Source of the DNA: Strongylocentrotus droebachiensis
Lineage: Eukaryota; Echinodermata; Echinoidea; Camarodonta; Strongylocentrotidae
Length of the DNA: 64,000 bases
Direction of reading: 5' to 3'
Assembly: GCA_035222895.1 (NCBI GenBank)
Contig: JAVYIG010006368.1
Location: forward strand, 55,108-119,107
The notes beneath the pieces were generated by a model. It saw only the letters and a list, made by a program, of their open reading frames with translations. It made no database searches and was not told the DNA's origin. Below are positions 10,976-23,764 of the stretch, in pieces; position 1 is the stretch's first letter; each line of letters opens with the position of its first letter. The position numbers and the translations under genes are program-made.

Positions 10976-11660
10976 GACAATTCGTGTAATTACAGTGGAA
11001 TGACGGTGCTGCTAACAAATAGATGGTGAGTTGAATCATGGACCTGTTACGAATGAACATTCATCGTTTTCTTAACGAATTCATTGTGATTGTCTCCGTC
11101 AAAGTCATCTCAATAACATTCCGTACATGTTTCTTCACTTTGATTTCATGATGGTCACCGCCAATAAGCCGGGACAGAATCAAGATAGTGATTTTAAACA
11201 TGTTAATATACATGCGCAGAAGATAATAAATCGCTTAAATCATGGGAAATCGATGGAAATTGTTGTTCCGTATACTGTGTTCTATTTTTGAAAAACATGT
11301 TGATATTACCAGATAGGTTTTGTTTGGATTGTTTGTGATTTAAAATCCCGTTTTCCCTAATTTCCTCATAATATATTCCAGAATTACAACGCACAGGGCT
11401 TATAAAGATCATGACCTTCTAATTGTTTTATAAGGTCATTGGTGCGTGCAAAAGTGTGCAAATCAGTAATAATAAATTTCATATCACCAAAATCGTCTGC
11501 TTTTCAACTTTGCTGCTCCCCATTTGGGATGTTTTTATTGAAGACACACTCTTACAGAGCACACCGTCCAAACAAAACCTAAGAGAGGGAAACTGCTCCT
11601 TTGTCAATGCCCGAAAATGCTTACGCAGTCGTTAATTGTTAAAACAGCTGAATGTTCTCT
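10976..11660. other. Intergenic, nothing recognised
   Basis: AT-rich sequence without supported genes; short ORFs only. Confidence 0.4.
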
Positions 11661-12092
11661 TTAACTCTTATCCTGCCATGAGACTGCTAGCGCGCTATTG
11701 TTATAGTGCCATGTGCACGCGAGCGTGCTATCGATTGAAAGCCACGTTCATGCTAGCGAGCCACCGCTACGGTGCTTTGTGCGCGCTAGCAAGCAGATGT
11801 AATAACAGTTATTGTTCATGCCCATTGCACCGTGCTGAGTGCTTTTGCAGCGCTATTGAAAGTACCATCGCGTGCATCAGATTATCGGCTTTGGATTACG
11901 CGTCTTTGTATACAACAGTCAGATTGGATTTTCTCGAGTAATTCAGCGATTTGTTTTTTGTAAAGATTTAAATAACACGCACTTGAACCAACCTTAAAAT
12001 TAACTTGGCACGCAGGAGATTAGCACTGTGGCACAATAGGAATTAGCACTGTGGCACTGGTTGCATTGTATGGGTGGCAGCTTAAGAGTTAA
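11661..12092. mobile_element. TTAA-flanked MITE, family 1, copy A
   Basis: 432 bp bounded by TTAA on both sides. Left end TTAACTCTTATCCTGCCA, right end (reverse complement) TTAACTCTTAAGCTGCC. The inside holds the GC-rich block with repeated 'cactataacggtagcgtgc' phrases that also occurs, in the other orientation, in copies at 49077-49431 and 62003-62261. TTAA duplication fits the piggyBac or Kolobok superfamilies. The 101-aa open frame across it is not a gene. Confidence 0.8.
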
Positions 12093-13427
12093 GATGCACA
12101 TAATCAGAAGGTGGTGACTATCATCGGATCAAAGAACGAATCACGTTGAATGTCCATCCGTAATAAGTCCATGGTTAAATATACAATTTACCGGCCAGAT
12201 TTCTTTAAAAACATAGAAAAGCAAAGACTCAAACTATAACCATATAATGAATACGCTGATACACTCGGAGGTATATCCTTCGTGTCATATTTCCCCCTAT
12301 GATACATTCTAATCTGACATTACTTTATATATTTCTCCCTCCATATTTTGTTTCATATTTTCGCAGTAGTGAAGAAGAAGCTTCTGTTAGCGATGGGGCG
12401 GGAAAACACCACAACAATCCTGTACTAGTGAATGCGAAGATGTAGATATCTTTACAGATATTAATTGTCTTCTCTTCTACGAATCTCTTTTTTTTCTCAT
12501 TCAATTTGGTAAGTAACACTGTGTCTCAAAGGAAATTTAGCCCTATGCCTATGACTTTGGCGCACCTGTAGGGTAATACAATATGGTTTAACTCGAGGGT
12601 AACTTAAAGGTACCATGTCCCATTTGCAGGCCCAAAAAATGGAAAAGTTTAAATTCCAACTGCATTTGAAAGATAATACTAATTTAGAACTTCCCTAAAA
12701 AAGGTGGGGCATGAAAATGCCTTCAAGTGGGAAAATAACGACTATTAGTTGTCAAATCGACTTTGGGGCTATAGAGCCCAAAAGTAATAGTCTTGATTTT
12801 CAGACACTTGTACCGAATGGTCATACGTTTTATGCTGCGCAAAGATTCAATCAGTTTAATCTTGGCCATCACAAGAAGTGGGTTATTGATGTAGACAAAT
12901 GCTCATGTACCCTTTACAACTCTTTTCATGTATGTTATTACCAAAGAAGAAAAAAAAGCCAGTCAGTCACTCAATAGTGTCTGACAGTGAAGTCTAGCAA
13001 GTAAACGGGTTTCCTTGCATAATTTGAATATGAGGACACTGCTAATGTTTAAATTCCACAGATAGGACATACATGACATATTCATAATTCCTGCAAAATT
13101 CTACAGAATTTGAGGTTGGCTGCAAAAGGGACTTAATACCTTTAAATACGCTATTGTATATATCCCATTGAAGCCGTGTTCGCCGGAATTCGTTACACGA
13201 TTGCTGTGCTCTCACCTTTCAAAAGTTGATGTTCAAGGCTGTACAAATTGAATGACGTGGAATTTTCGGAAGTCTCTAGGACTGTCTGTAATTATTATCC
13301 TACGGTTTTATGGTCTTGAAAATTAGAAATGCTCCGCAATCCACACAAAATCCAAACGGATAGGCCATTTTGATTCTTAAAAGCTAGAGGATTAGGAAAG
13401 AACGCTAAAGAGCGTTTCGCAAAGTCC
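12093..13427. other. Intergenic; one weak coding-like segment
   Basis: No gene is supported. An open frame at 12711-12977 contains W-V-I-D-V-D-K-C-S-C, faintly like the start of a SWIM zinc finger found in MULE transposases, but the second Cys/His pair is not in place and nothing else matches. Confidence 0.3.
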
Positions 13428-13446
13428 CCCCTTCTCTCTCTCTCTC

Positions 13447-13477
<31 letters not shown>

Positions 13478-13660
13478 CCCTCTCTCTCTCTCTCTGTCTC
13501 TCTCTATCTGTTTCTCTCTCTTAACACCCCCGCTTACCTTTCTTACTCCCCTATCACCATCTTTACCACCTCTCTCTCTTCCCCTATGTATTAATGTCAC
13601 ATGAATTATGTACGTGGGCTCGATTTCAAACCGGGGGCGGGGGGGGGGGGGGGGGGGTAG
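13428..13660. repeat. (CT)n microsatellite and poly-G run
   Basis: CTCTCT tract at about 13431-13525, pyrimidine-rich to 13585, and an almost uninterrupted G run at about 13634-13657. The minus-strand ORF across it is low complexity. Confidence 0.9.
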
Positions 13661-15225
13661 CATTTTGTAAAATGACCGTCCTACATACACTGTTTAAAAG
13701 ATGAAGGGGGAAAAAATGCTTGATTGTGAAATATTAGGTTAAGTCATTACCTTCAAATAATTATATTAAAAAAAGACTATGGTGGTAGTTGCCTCGTACA
13801 CCACTAGGGGGATCATCAGGGGTTTTCCCAGTTTTCAGCCGTCGGGAGTTTCGACCCGTTATGGACAATACTTCCTCTCGGCAGGGAAATCTACCACCAC
13901 CACCCCCTGGTGCAAATAAAATGGAACAGATATTATAATAGTATAATACCATCATGATAATTAATTGTATGTATATGTGTTTTCTTTGCAGGATATCAAA
14001 TTACATTATACAACAGGACTCCGGGCTGCCTATTGAGTCGTCGCGTGTATAGGCAGTTTTGGTCAAATATAGCTATTTTCTCGCATGAGTAACAACGATG
14101 ACGTCATTCAGGCTACATAAATACTTTTCCCGTGGCACTCTACAGTGTTTCACTTTAATGTATATACATAGGACCAGGGAGGTGAAAGAACAGGAGGCGA
14201 AACTCTTGTAATTTATTCAAACGCATTCTTGAGTTCTAAAGCGTAACAATGGGATGTGTAACATTCCACTTGGCTTTGAAGTTCCATGCTCCGAACCGCG
14301 CTTCCACTGCGGGGAATTTCGGAAGCCAGGCACCAGTTTTACATTTATTACAAAATATTAAATTACCGGCAAAATTACAGTGTAAATTAAAAACTTTATA
14401 TGGGAATTTTATTGGGAATAGTGCATCAAACAAATTTTCAAATTAAGAACTCCGTCCTGCCTTTAAATTGTGTGCCAGAGTTGGTAAAAGAAAAATTACA
14501 TCCTGTCAAAAACTCAATATTTTAGGATGATGCGCTAATTTGTGCATGCTTTAATGTCCCGTTATTTGATCCATGATTTACAATCTTCAATAACATTAAG
14601 TTTGCTAATGCGTGTTTTCGCGTGTTTTTTGTATTTTTCAAGTTTAAAAAAGAATGAAATTACACAAGTTTGTGTTCGCTTGTTCTACTCTTTACACATT
14701 CAACAATGGATGAGAAATCATTGGAAGGGACAGCGAACAGTTGCTGTGATACCATTTTCTGATGTAGGAATTCTAAATCCTAAAATTTCATGCGCTCTTT
14801 TATCTCACCACCTGGTCGACAGCTGCAGATTAGCGCATACCTTTCCGGCGGCTTGGAGCATGGGGTCAAAGGAGAACGGCTTGATTCAAGTCCTTCTCTA
14901 TCACGTCCCTGCATAGGACCAAAGCTATAATTTTCTGTTAAACCGATGAATTTTCGAAGAGAAGTGTTAATGAGGAGAAGATGAAACCTTATTTTCCTTT
15001 TATGAGAGAGGTTCAAAAGTTTTCATGAATTAAGGCTCGAAAATGAACTATGTGCTTTTTGAAATTAACAAAGGCAACAGGGTATTTTTTAATCTTATTT
15101 TTTCACCAGGGTAACAATTTCCAATAGCATGTTGGATGTTGTCTTTATATGGACTTTATTGATACCGATTAAAAATTGTATTACTGAGTATGACTTATGC
15201 ATGATTGTTCCATTCCTTTAATGTA
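13661..15225. other. Intergenic, nothing recognised
   Basis: Mixed AT-rich sequence; the ORFs of 60-124 aa show no family resemblance and no splice-bounded conservation. Confidence 0.35.
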
Positions 15226-15380
15226 TCTGGACCCCGTTGTAAAACTCTTCAAAAGTTAACAAAGTCGTGACCATTATTGGTGCCTTCCATGGAAACTTCG
15301 ATTGGATTGGCGGTGGAGTGATGTTGCCATGGTAGTTAATATTGATGGCAAATTACCATCACTATGCAACGGGGCCCAGG
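15226..15380. mobile_element. hAT-type MITE (CTGG(A/G)CCCCGTTG ends)
   Basis: About 155 bp. Left end CTGGACCCCGTTGTA, right end TGCAACGGGGCCCAGG. Central palindromic parts share ccatggtagttaat / atggcaaattaccat. Confidence 0.8.
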
Positions 15381-15654
15381 ATTGTTAAATTTAATAACAT
15401 TAATAAAATAAATGTTTGATAATAATTATTGCGTCATCCGTATCTTGATTCTGACCTTATTTAGTACAATGCCAGTAGAATGAAATACGTGGAAAGAAAA
15501 GCTAAATTCAAAAGATGGTTAGTCGCAACAACAAAAAGAGTAATCATGATGAGATGTATTCCCGTTGCACACGAATTCCCGTCGGACGAAAAGGATTGCG
15601 TCAGCGAACGCCAGATCAAGGCTTGCATGTGCTTCATATGGTTTTCACTCCCCA

Positions 15655-15975
15655 GAGATTGATAGAGAGAGGGAGAGAGTGTGAGAGAGTGAGAGTGAGA
15701 GAGAGAGAGGGGGGGGGGGGGGGGAGGAGGGGAGAGGGAGAGAGGGACACACAGAAAGACAGACACAGCAGAGAGAGAGAAAAAGACTTCGAGAGAAAAG
15801 GGTGGGATATCGGGGGGGGGGTGGAGAGAAAGAGGGAGAGAGAGAGTGATAGAGAAACGAGAGAGAGGGGGGAAGACGCAAAGAATGATACCAATATAGA
15901 GTAAAAGAAAGAGAGAGAGAGAAAGAATGAGAAGAGAGAGAGAGAGATAGAAGGGGGAAGAGAAAGAGAAATAAA
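15655..15975. repeat. (GA)n / poly-G purine tract
   Basis: Some 320 bases of almost pure purine on the + strand: GAGAGA interspersed with G runs at about 15709-15723 and 15810-15820. Every long ORF here is low complexity. The tract can in principle form triplex DNA. Confidence 0.9.
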
Positions 15976-17060
15976 GACTAATTGACACAAGACTTGATTA
16001 AGATGATACTAGACCCTCTTGTTTTCGGATCTTCTTAACAAAATTCAAGAAATCGGATGCGTCCATTTCGCCTGTGGTCATAGCAATACCAATACCTTGT
16101 ATGATCATTTTTCACTTTCCTTCCATATAAAATGTGCATTTTGCACACAAAAAATCCTCGGTCTACAAATGCATAACAAATAAATGGGACGAAGTTTAAG
16201 GCCCTGGTCGATACTGCCGAGATATAGACATTGGTTAAAAAAAAAAAAAAATTAGCTGTAGGCCTACAATTTATTCACAACGAAGTCCTGAAGCACTGCT
16301 TACATCCAAATTGCACACATTAAGTCAAAATTCTTCGAAAAAGCTCTCATTGAAAAGTTTATCGAAGTATGCTTACAATTTAGGAGAGTTGTACCAAAAC
16401 AATCAATTTTCTTGAAGCTAACATACAATGCACACAGTGAGGGTTCGATATATAAATTGAATAACATGTTTTTGTATCGTATGCCTCTGGGAGTACATTT
16501 TAAGTGATGAAAGACATATCTAATTTCGCGAATACCTATTCTATCGAAATGTTATCGCTATTAAGCCCTATTTCAGAAAAGGAAGCAAAATATCATCTGA
16601 AATTTGTCAACATTAATGGGAAAACACCTAAAATTACCTGAAAAAGATAAATTTTCTGTAAAAAAATGATCACAAATTATATATATAACATATAAATTTA
16701 TTTGTCATGAACCGATTTTTGTTTCATGGAAACTCTTATAAAAACAGACTGAAGACATACACTTATAAGATTTTATTCATCATGCAAAACAAGGTCAGAG
16801 TAATCATGATTTCTTTAAAAAAAAATGTTTTCACTGTCATCTATGTTTGTCATCAATAATTTGTCAAAAATCTTTATTGATATATTAATCTATTGCACAC
16901 ATAGGCTCATACTGATAACGAACCGCTTACTTAATGTAACAGTCAAATAATCATGTACTTAGAGCATGATAGGCCTAAATGTGTTAGTTTAGCTACAGGG
17001 TGCAGTGAGACACATGTCCCTAAATAAATGTCGAAACTCGAAAGAGAAGGAAAGAGGGGA
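15976..17060. other. AT-rich intergenic, nothing recognised
   Basis: No ORF above background and no inverted repeat noticed. Confidence 0.4.
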
Positions 17061-17809
17061 AAAGGGCGAGGAGGGGGGGGGGGGGGGGAGCTGAATACCC
17101 CTTTTCTTTCGACATACAGGTGTATAAGCCATATCTTACCACACAGCCTTGATCATTCACATTCCAATCTCCTTGTAAAATTGTTACCATGCGCCCCCCG
17201 ACAAAAATGGCCCTTTAATAATAGCTAGGCTCCCGCTACGCCAATGATTTAGGCTATCATGGTCGGCCGCCCCCGCATAGGGGCGGACTGGGACTGAAAG
17301 TTGGTCTAGATAGACGGTGCAGCTGAATGACTCTTCCTAAATGTTGACCAACCGGCCTCTTGTTTAGAAATTCACCGTCCCTTCGATGGAGAGAAAAAAA
17401 CTTCACAAATCTGACTATTACCCGTCTGCCCCTGCCCCTACCCGCATATTATGTACCCTTTCGTGCAAACAATTCTTTCCCACCTCTTGACCCCCCCCCC
17501 CAAAAAAAAAGGCATGAAATAATCAAATCAGCTATGAATGTAAAACATTGCGGTAGCCCTACATGAATATGATTATTGTAAAAACATACCCTGCCCCCTC
17601 CCTCCCTCCTCCTCTCCATAAACCTATCCGATAATAATAGTATGACTACACGACTACATCAATTACTTGTCTGAAAACATGCCCCCCCCCCCCCATCATA
17701 CTAGAATGCCCTTTAAGACATGAATTCATATAGACTTATAATAAATGTGGAACTTTGTACTTTGGTTCATACAATTGCTTTCATGAATTATCATCCATGT
17801 ATTAATTTG
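17061..17809. other. Intergenic with several G/C homopolymer runs
   Basis: A G run near 17072-17088 and C runs near 17489-17500 and 17681-17694 lie in otherwise unremarkable sequence. GGGGCGGAC-type phrases at 17280 resemble eroded MITE ends. Confidence 0.4.
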
Positions 17810-18030
17810 CAGGGGCGGATCAAGGGGGTGGGGGTCGGTGGTTTAACCCCCCCCCCCCCTCCTTGGGCGGCCAGGTGAAAAAAAGGGGGAAACGGGGGGG
17901 GGGGGGAAGGAAAAATGAAAAAAAGAAGAAGAAAAAAGTAAAACAGTAAAACGGCGCGATTTTGGGAAAATCCTGGGTCCGCCACTGGGTCACCCCCCCC
18001 CCCTCTAGGAAAAAGCTAGATCCGCCCCTG
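17810..18030. mobile_element. MITE with CAGGGGCGGATC ends, just upstream of the GST gene
   Basis: Left end CAGGGGCGGATCAAGG, right end CTAGATCCGCCCCTG (inverted). Inside are long C and G runs and, near 17971-17987, TCCTGGGTCCGCCACTG, which is itself the inverted end of another common hAT-type element (CAGTGGCGGACCCAGG), so the structure may be nested. It ends 146 bp before the GST start codon. Confidence 0.75.
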
Positions 18031-18071
18031 ATGTGCACCAACAAGGTAAATAGCCACTCGTACTGCATGTG

Positions 18072-18120
18072 CGAATATAATAGACTTCTAGTATATTCTG
18101 CCACAGTTCCCAGAACGCAG
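18072..18120 (+). promoter_or_regulatory. Candidate GST proximal promoter elements
   Basis: A TATA-like TATAATA lies at about 18076-18082, some 100 bp before the ATG, and GTTCCCAGAAC, a perfect palindrome fitting TTCNNNGAA, lies at 18106-18116. Both are pattern matches only; no transcription start is known. Confidence 0.25.
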
Positions 18121-18176
18121 GACTAAGAAGGACAGGAACGTTATATCCTTAGAAGAAAGTAGAAGAGTTTTGAAGG

Positions 18177-21100
18177 ATGCCTTCTTACAAATACACCTAC
18201 TTTACTTTCAAATCGAGGCCGGAGGTCAATCGACTTCTGTTCTTGTTGGCTGGGGTGGAGTATGAGAATAATTGTATCGACCACAACCAGTATTGGGCTA
18301 TGAGGTCCGATGGAAGTAAGTAACATCATACAGAATAGTCTGTAGCCTCATATTCGTACCTGTGTCTATCCTATGCTTTAAATTCAACAGATGCATCATA
18401 TTACTTTTGTTAATGAATGTTTCATTTGCTCACCTATTTAAATGAAAATTTTAATAAGTTCATTTCCCCCTTTGATATTTAATATAGACATTACGGTTTT
18501 AACTTTGAATTGTATCGTATACTATGCTCATTACTCAAATTGTCATTGTTGATTTGATTTCCTATTGCTTACTGTATGATTAACTATGTTATGTAACAGG
18601 ACTGCGATGTAAAACAGCCATGAGCTGATTGTTTTATCATGGCAAAATATATATGTTACAAAATCAATGAATAAATTATAAGCTAATTAATTTTTTGAAA
18701 CACTTTAAGACGAGCAGTGACGAGGGTATCAAATGTTTTTGAAACCGTCTGAAACAAGTTTGTATGTGTATTAAGTGACTTTCTGTGAAGTTATTTAATT
18801 GACATTGCAAAGTAAGTTTTTACCAGGCAGGCGCTTACGGTAATAGAATAACATCTGAGAGTAACCAAATAGCCTAAAGCATTACGACATTACACAATAA
18901 GGTTGAATATAATCAACAGCAGCTATGACATCTATTACAACACCAACAACATGACTCGCTAATTATCTCGATGTTTTTTTTTTTTAATGATTCTCATGGT
19001 AATTATACAAATATGATAGTCATAGATAACATGATAGTTTCTTTTTAGATATTGTGGAACTAACATGCTTTCTGCTTTTAGATTTTGACTTCAAATTATT
19101 ATTTTTTTGGTTTAAAGAACTACCTCTGTTACAGCTGCCTATTCTCGAGACAGATGGACGGATCATCATTCAAAGCAGAGCGATTCAAAGATATCTGGCA
19201 AAGAAATTTGGTAATCATTATTACTTTTTTAAAATTAATGGCCCTTTTAATATTCTGGCGCCCAGTATACACGAACATCGGTGCGTGTGTGCGTGCCTGT
19301 GTGTGTGTGTGTGTGTGTGTGCGTGGGAAAACGCCATCAACCGCGGACCTTTCCATAGAAAACTACCCTCAAACCGCGGACGTACCTGCAATGGGGGACC
19401 GTCCACGGTTGCGATCCTGGTTTTCGCCGTATAAAATTTACGACGTAGGGGGCGTTTGAATATTAGATGTCGCAGCGTGTAGCCAACATCGAGTGGATCA
19501 GTTCTATGTGTATCGCGAAATGTCACAGCGCCCCCTTCGATGACTGCGCGGGAAAAACGCGCTACCTGCTATCATCCCATAGCAGGTACGTCCGGGGTTG
19601 AATGTAGTTTTCTATGGAGTGGTCCGCGGTTGCAGGCAATTACCCATGCACACACACACAAGTAATAAACTTCGTCCACGTTTGACGCCATAAACGTGTA
19701 GTGGTGTGTGTGTGTGTGTGTGCGTGTATATATATATATGATATATACTTGTTTGAAGGAGGGGTTGTTCAATTGAATCACTTGATTGTGAAAGCTCATG
19801 GTAAGTCTGTTCAATATTTTATGAACCTCGGTATGAAAGGTCATAATTTGCTTATGGTTATTGATATAATATGATGCGATACCCAGGTTATGGAAAGATT
19901 CAGGGTTAATACAATTCCTCGAGGGCGATATTATTAGTTATAATAATTATGTGGATTCAATACAAAAAATTAAAGTACTACATCAGCAAACGTATGATTT
20001 GCAGGTAAGGAATAGGCAAAATGATTATGATTTTATATATAATGAATTAAAAGAAATATTTGTTAGACCAAGAATTACTATACTCATTAGAAAAAAAAGA
20101 GAATTTCAATTTAATAGATAATTGCATGGAGTCATATAAACTAATGAGCATCTTCATAGATTTTGTTTTGTTGGTGATAATTTATGTCCGTTTTGGTGGA
20201 AGTGTACAATCTATATAATGAAAATGTTTTGAATTCATGTCAAGGAAAAACAAATGTATTTTATTTCTAAGATAGATTTGTATTGTTTGCAAACAATACA
20301 AAAAAAACTATTGATTTTTTTTTTTTTAATAAATAAAACAAATAAAAAATAGGGTTAGGCCTAGGCCTATTTGTTTTATGTTACAACTGATTTCATTTGT
20401 TTCCATCAATCGTACAATCTATGTATTGAATCATGTCAAGATGAAAAACAACTGTATTTCTAAGAATGATTTGTATTGTTTCGGAATCAATGAACGAACT
20501 TTTGAAGAAAAAGAAGTGTGCGCGTGCGTGAGTGTGTGCGTGTGAGAGGTACAAACGATCCTGCTCCTTTATTTTACAGTCAATAGCAATACGGCGTACC
20601 TTACACTACGAACATGACGGACAAAGAAAGCGGACGAAATATACAGTTCCTCAGGTAGACAAAGGAACATCCCTTCACTGCTATTATGTAAAAATGTGTA
20701 GAACAGGTGTCACATGCATATTCACCTGTTCTACACCTTTTTACATAATAGCAGTGAAGGGATGGTCCTTTGTCTACCTGAGGAACTGTATATTTTGTCC
20801 GCTTTCTTTGTCTGTCATATTCATAGTGTTAATACACACAGAAAAAGGTTCTTCCCCTGTAAAATTCTTTAAACATTTCTTTTGTTTTGTTCATATTTTT
20901 GTTTCTTTGTTTTAAAAAAAATTGCCTGCCCATGCTTTTTATTGTCAGGAGACTCTGAACGGTGGTATCTTTCCAGAAAACTGAAAAGAAAAATATCTAG
21001 TGGTCAGGAGCAGCCTCAATTACATCCCGACAACGTCACCCTCTTTCTCTTTTTGAAGATTTCGTTACATTATTCCCCCCCCCCCCCCAAACACACGATA

Positions 21101-22215
21101 AAAAGAACGATAGCCAAATTATACTTGCAAATGAATAAATAATTCTTTGGTTCATTTCCATAGTTTTTTGTCAATGTTATCAATCATGTGACACAAAATA
21201 CATTATGTCATCAGAAACATCCGTGCCCCGAGCCCGGATATAAGTTGCGGTTCACATAATGTTATCAAACTGACTGTTGAGTTGCGAATTTTCACCGCTT
21301 TTCATGGTTAAAATGGCAGTGAAATCCGAGTATAAAATCTTGCCTAGAGACATGTTGGACTTATATTTTTGTCCACTGTTGTGACATTTTAAGTGAATGA
21401 GCTTTGGGAACCAATATTGTCTTATGGATACTTTTTTTTATGGTAACTACTTTGTTAATGTTTTTAGATGGAAAAGATACGGCTACCAAATTTGCGATGT
21501 AATGGCTTTTATCCAAAAAACAACTTGCTTTTACACTGTCATGTTTTTATTGTTGGAGAATAAAATCAGTTAGATAGTACAGTCCATCAGTCCATCAATC
21601 CATTCAACCATCCATCAATCTATCAATTTATCAATTAGCCATCCTATCAATGAATCCGTAAATCAATCCATCAACCAAACTGTCACTCAATCAATCAATC
21701 AATAAATTAATTAAACAACATATCAATCAGTTAATTAATCAATTAATTAACCAACCAATCGATCGATCGATCAGTAAATAAACCAACCAGTCAATCAATA
21801 ATCCATTCATTCTCCCATTCATTCATTCAATCGAACAAGCAACAAGCCAACCAACCAATCAATCAATCAACCAATCAACCAACCAATAAATCAACCAATC
21901 AATCAACCAATCATCCATTCATTCATTCAATCAAGCAAGCAAGCAACAAGCCAACCAACCAATCAATCAATCAATGAATTAACCAACCAATCAATCAATA
22001 AATCAATCAATCAATCAACCCACCAATCATCCATTAGTTCATAAAATCAAGCAAGCAAGCAACAAGCCAACCGACCAATCAATCAATCAATGAACCAACT
22101 AACCAATCAATCGATAAATAAATAAATCAATCAACCAACCAATCATCCATTAGTTCATAAAATCATGCAAGCAAGCAACAAGCCAACCGACCAATCAATC
22201 AACCAATGAATCAAC

Positions 22216-22259
<44 letters not shown>

Positions 22260-23730
22260 GAACCAACCAATCATCCATTAGTTCATAAAATCAAGCAAGC
22301 AAGCAAGCAACCAATCAATCTATCAATAGATCAATCAATCAACTAACAAACAAACCAGTCAATCGATCAATAAATAAATAAATCATTCATTCATACATTC
22401 AATCGATCAAGCAAGCAATCAATGAATCAATGCGAAACAAATTATTACATTCATTATACCTCGCGAGGTTATCACAATATACAATGACATGGCATGTTAA
22501 GCAATTCAATTAGATACTCATGAAGTATTGTTTACAGAAGGCATTATCAGAGAATCAATTCTGTTGGAGGTAATATGAACATTAACGTTGTCATGATCAA
22601 CACACTCATTCAAAAATCTCACCCCCGCCCCCTCATCTTACCTCCTGCGTGTTACCATTGCACCTCATTGGGAATATATTATTCCTTTAACACGTAACTT
22701 TCGGAATGTTTTCTTTTTAATATTTATTCATTTGAGCTGATTTGTAATTATGTATCCTCTTAATCTATAAACAGGAATAAAGAAACGATGCACCGCAGTA
22801 CTACACTTATGGGCAAAAAAAGGCAGACATATAGCTGGATATTCCACTTCATTGCTTTTCTCCCCTTCAGTTTTGTTTATACCGTAGCCCATTTTTGCCG
22901 TGAACCCTTTTTTCTCTTGTATTTGCTGTTACTATCTGTCTTTCTAATGCTGATGATAATTGGTTGTTAATATCTCTTGTTTTTTTTAATATAGGGCGCT
23001 GTCCCTTCGTCTATTACGAGAGTATGGACACATAATACACGTATCTAAAGAAAAACAAATGTTTTGATGTTCTCAAGGGAAACAAGCGAAATTTCTTAGA
23101 AATGCGCGAAGCTTGTTCGAGAGCCATTTGGCGACGTATTTAAAGGATTTAAAACCAACCTGTTTGGGGGATTTGGGAAATGACAAAGGATGGTGTTGAA
23201 GATTAATTCTGCTTCTTAGAGAGTGATGAGATGATGAAGTGCATATCGATGAAATGAATTTGAATGTTTGAACCCGGTAGTACCCGGTATTGCAAATATC
23301 AGCAAACATGCACTGTTTTGTTTAATGTTACGTGATTTCCTTTTTTTATAATTTGAATCGTTTCATCCTTTTGGAAATATTTTTAACAACTTTTGTGATT
23401 TTGATACTTTGTATATGTTTTAAAAAGAGACAGTAAAAACGTGAAAACGAGGGATCTATTGAAAAGCAAATTGTGCAGATGAACGCCCCTTCAATAACAT
23501 GATGAAAGGTCTTTTTCCATTCAAATTCAACATTCAAAGACCATGATTTTTTTTTTAGAGAGCGAGTAACATGTAGATGATGATGATGACGATGATGTTG
23601 ATGACGAAGAAAGCGACGGTGATTATGATGATAACGATACTAATACTACATACTTCTGCTATACTTCTATTAAATAGTACTACTACTACTATTACCACTG
23701 GTACTAATACTAATACAACTACTACTACTG

Positions 23731-23764
<34 letters not shown>

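Noticed and set aside
11636..11941. 101-aa Cys/Ala-rich open frame
   Set aside because: It lies within the TTAA MITE copy A; the other copies do not keep the frame.
15461..15990. Long Ser/Leu/Pro-rich ORFs on both strands
   Set aside because: They are translations of the GA/CT microsatellite.
19135..19210. GST exon 2 starting at the CAG acceptor at 19134
   Set aside because: That acceptor would put the exon in phase 0, but exon 1 ends in phase 1. The AG at 19116-19117 gives the matching phase and adds the family-typical GKLP-x-LQ residues.
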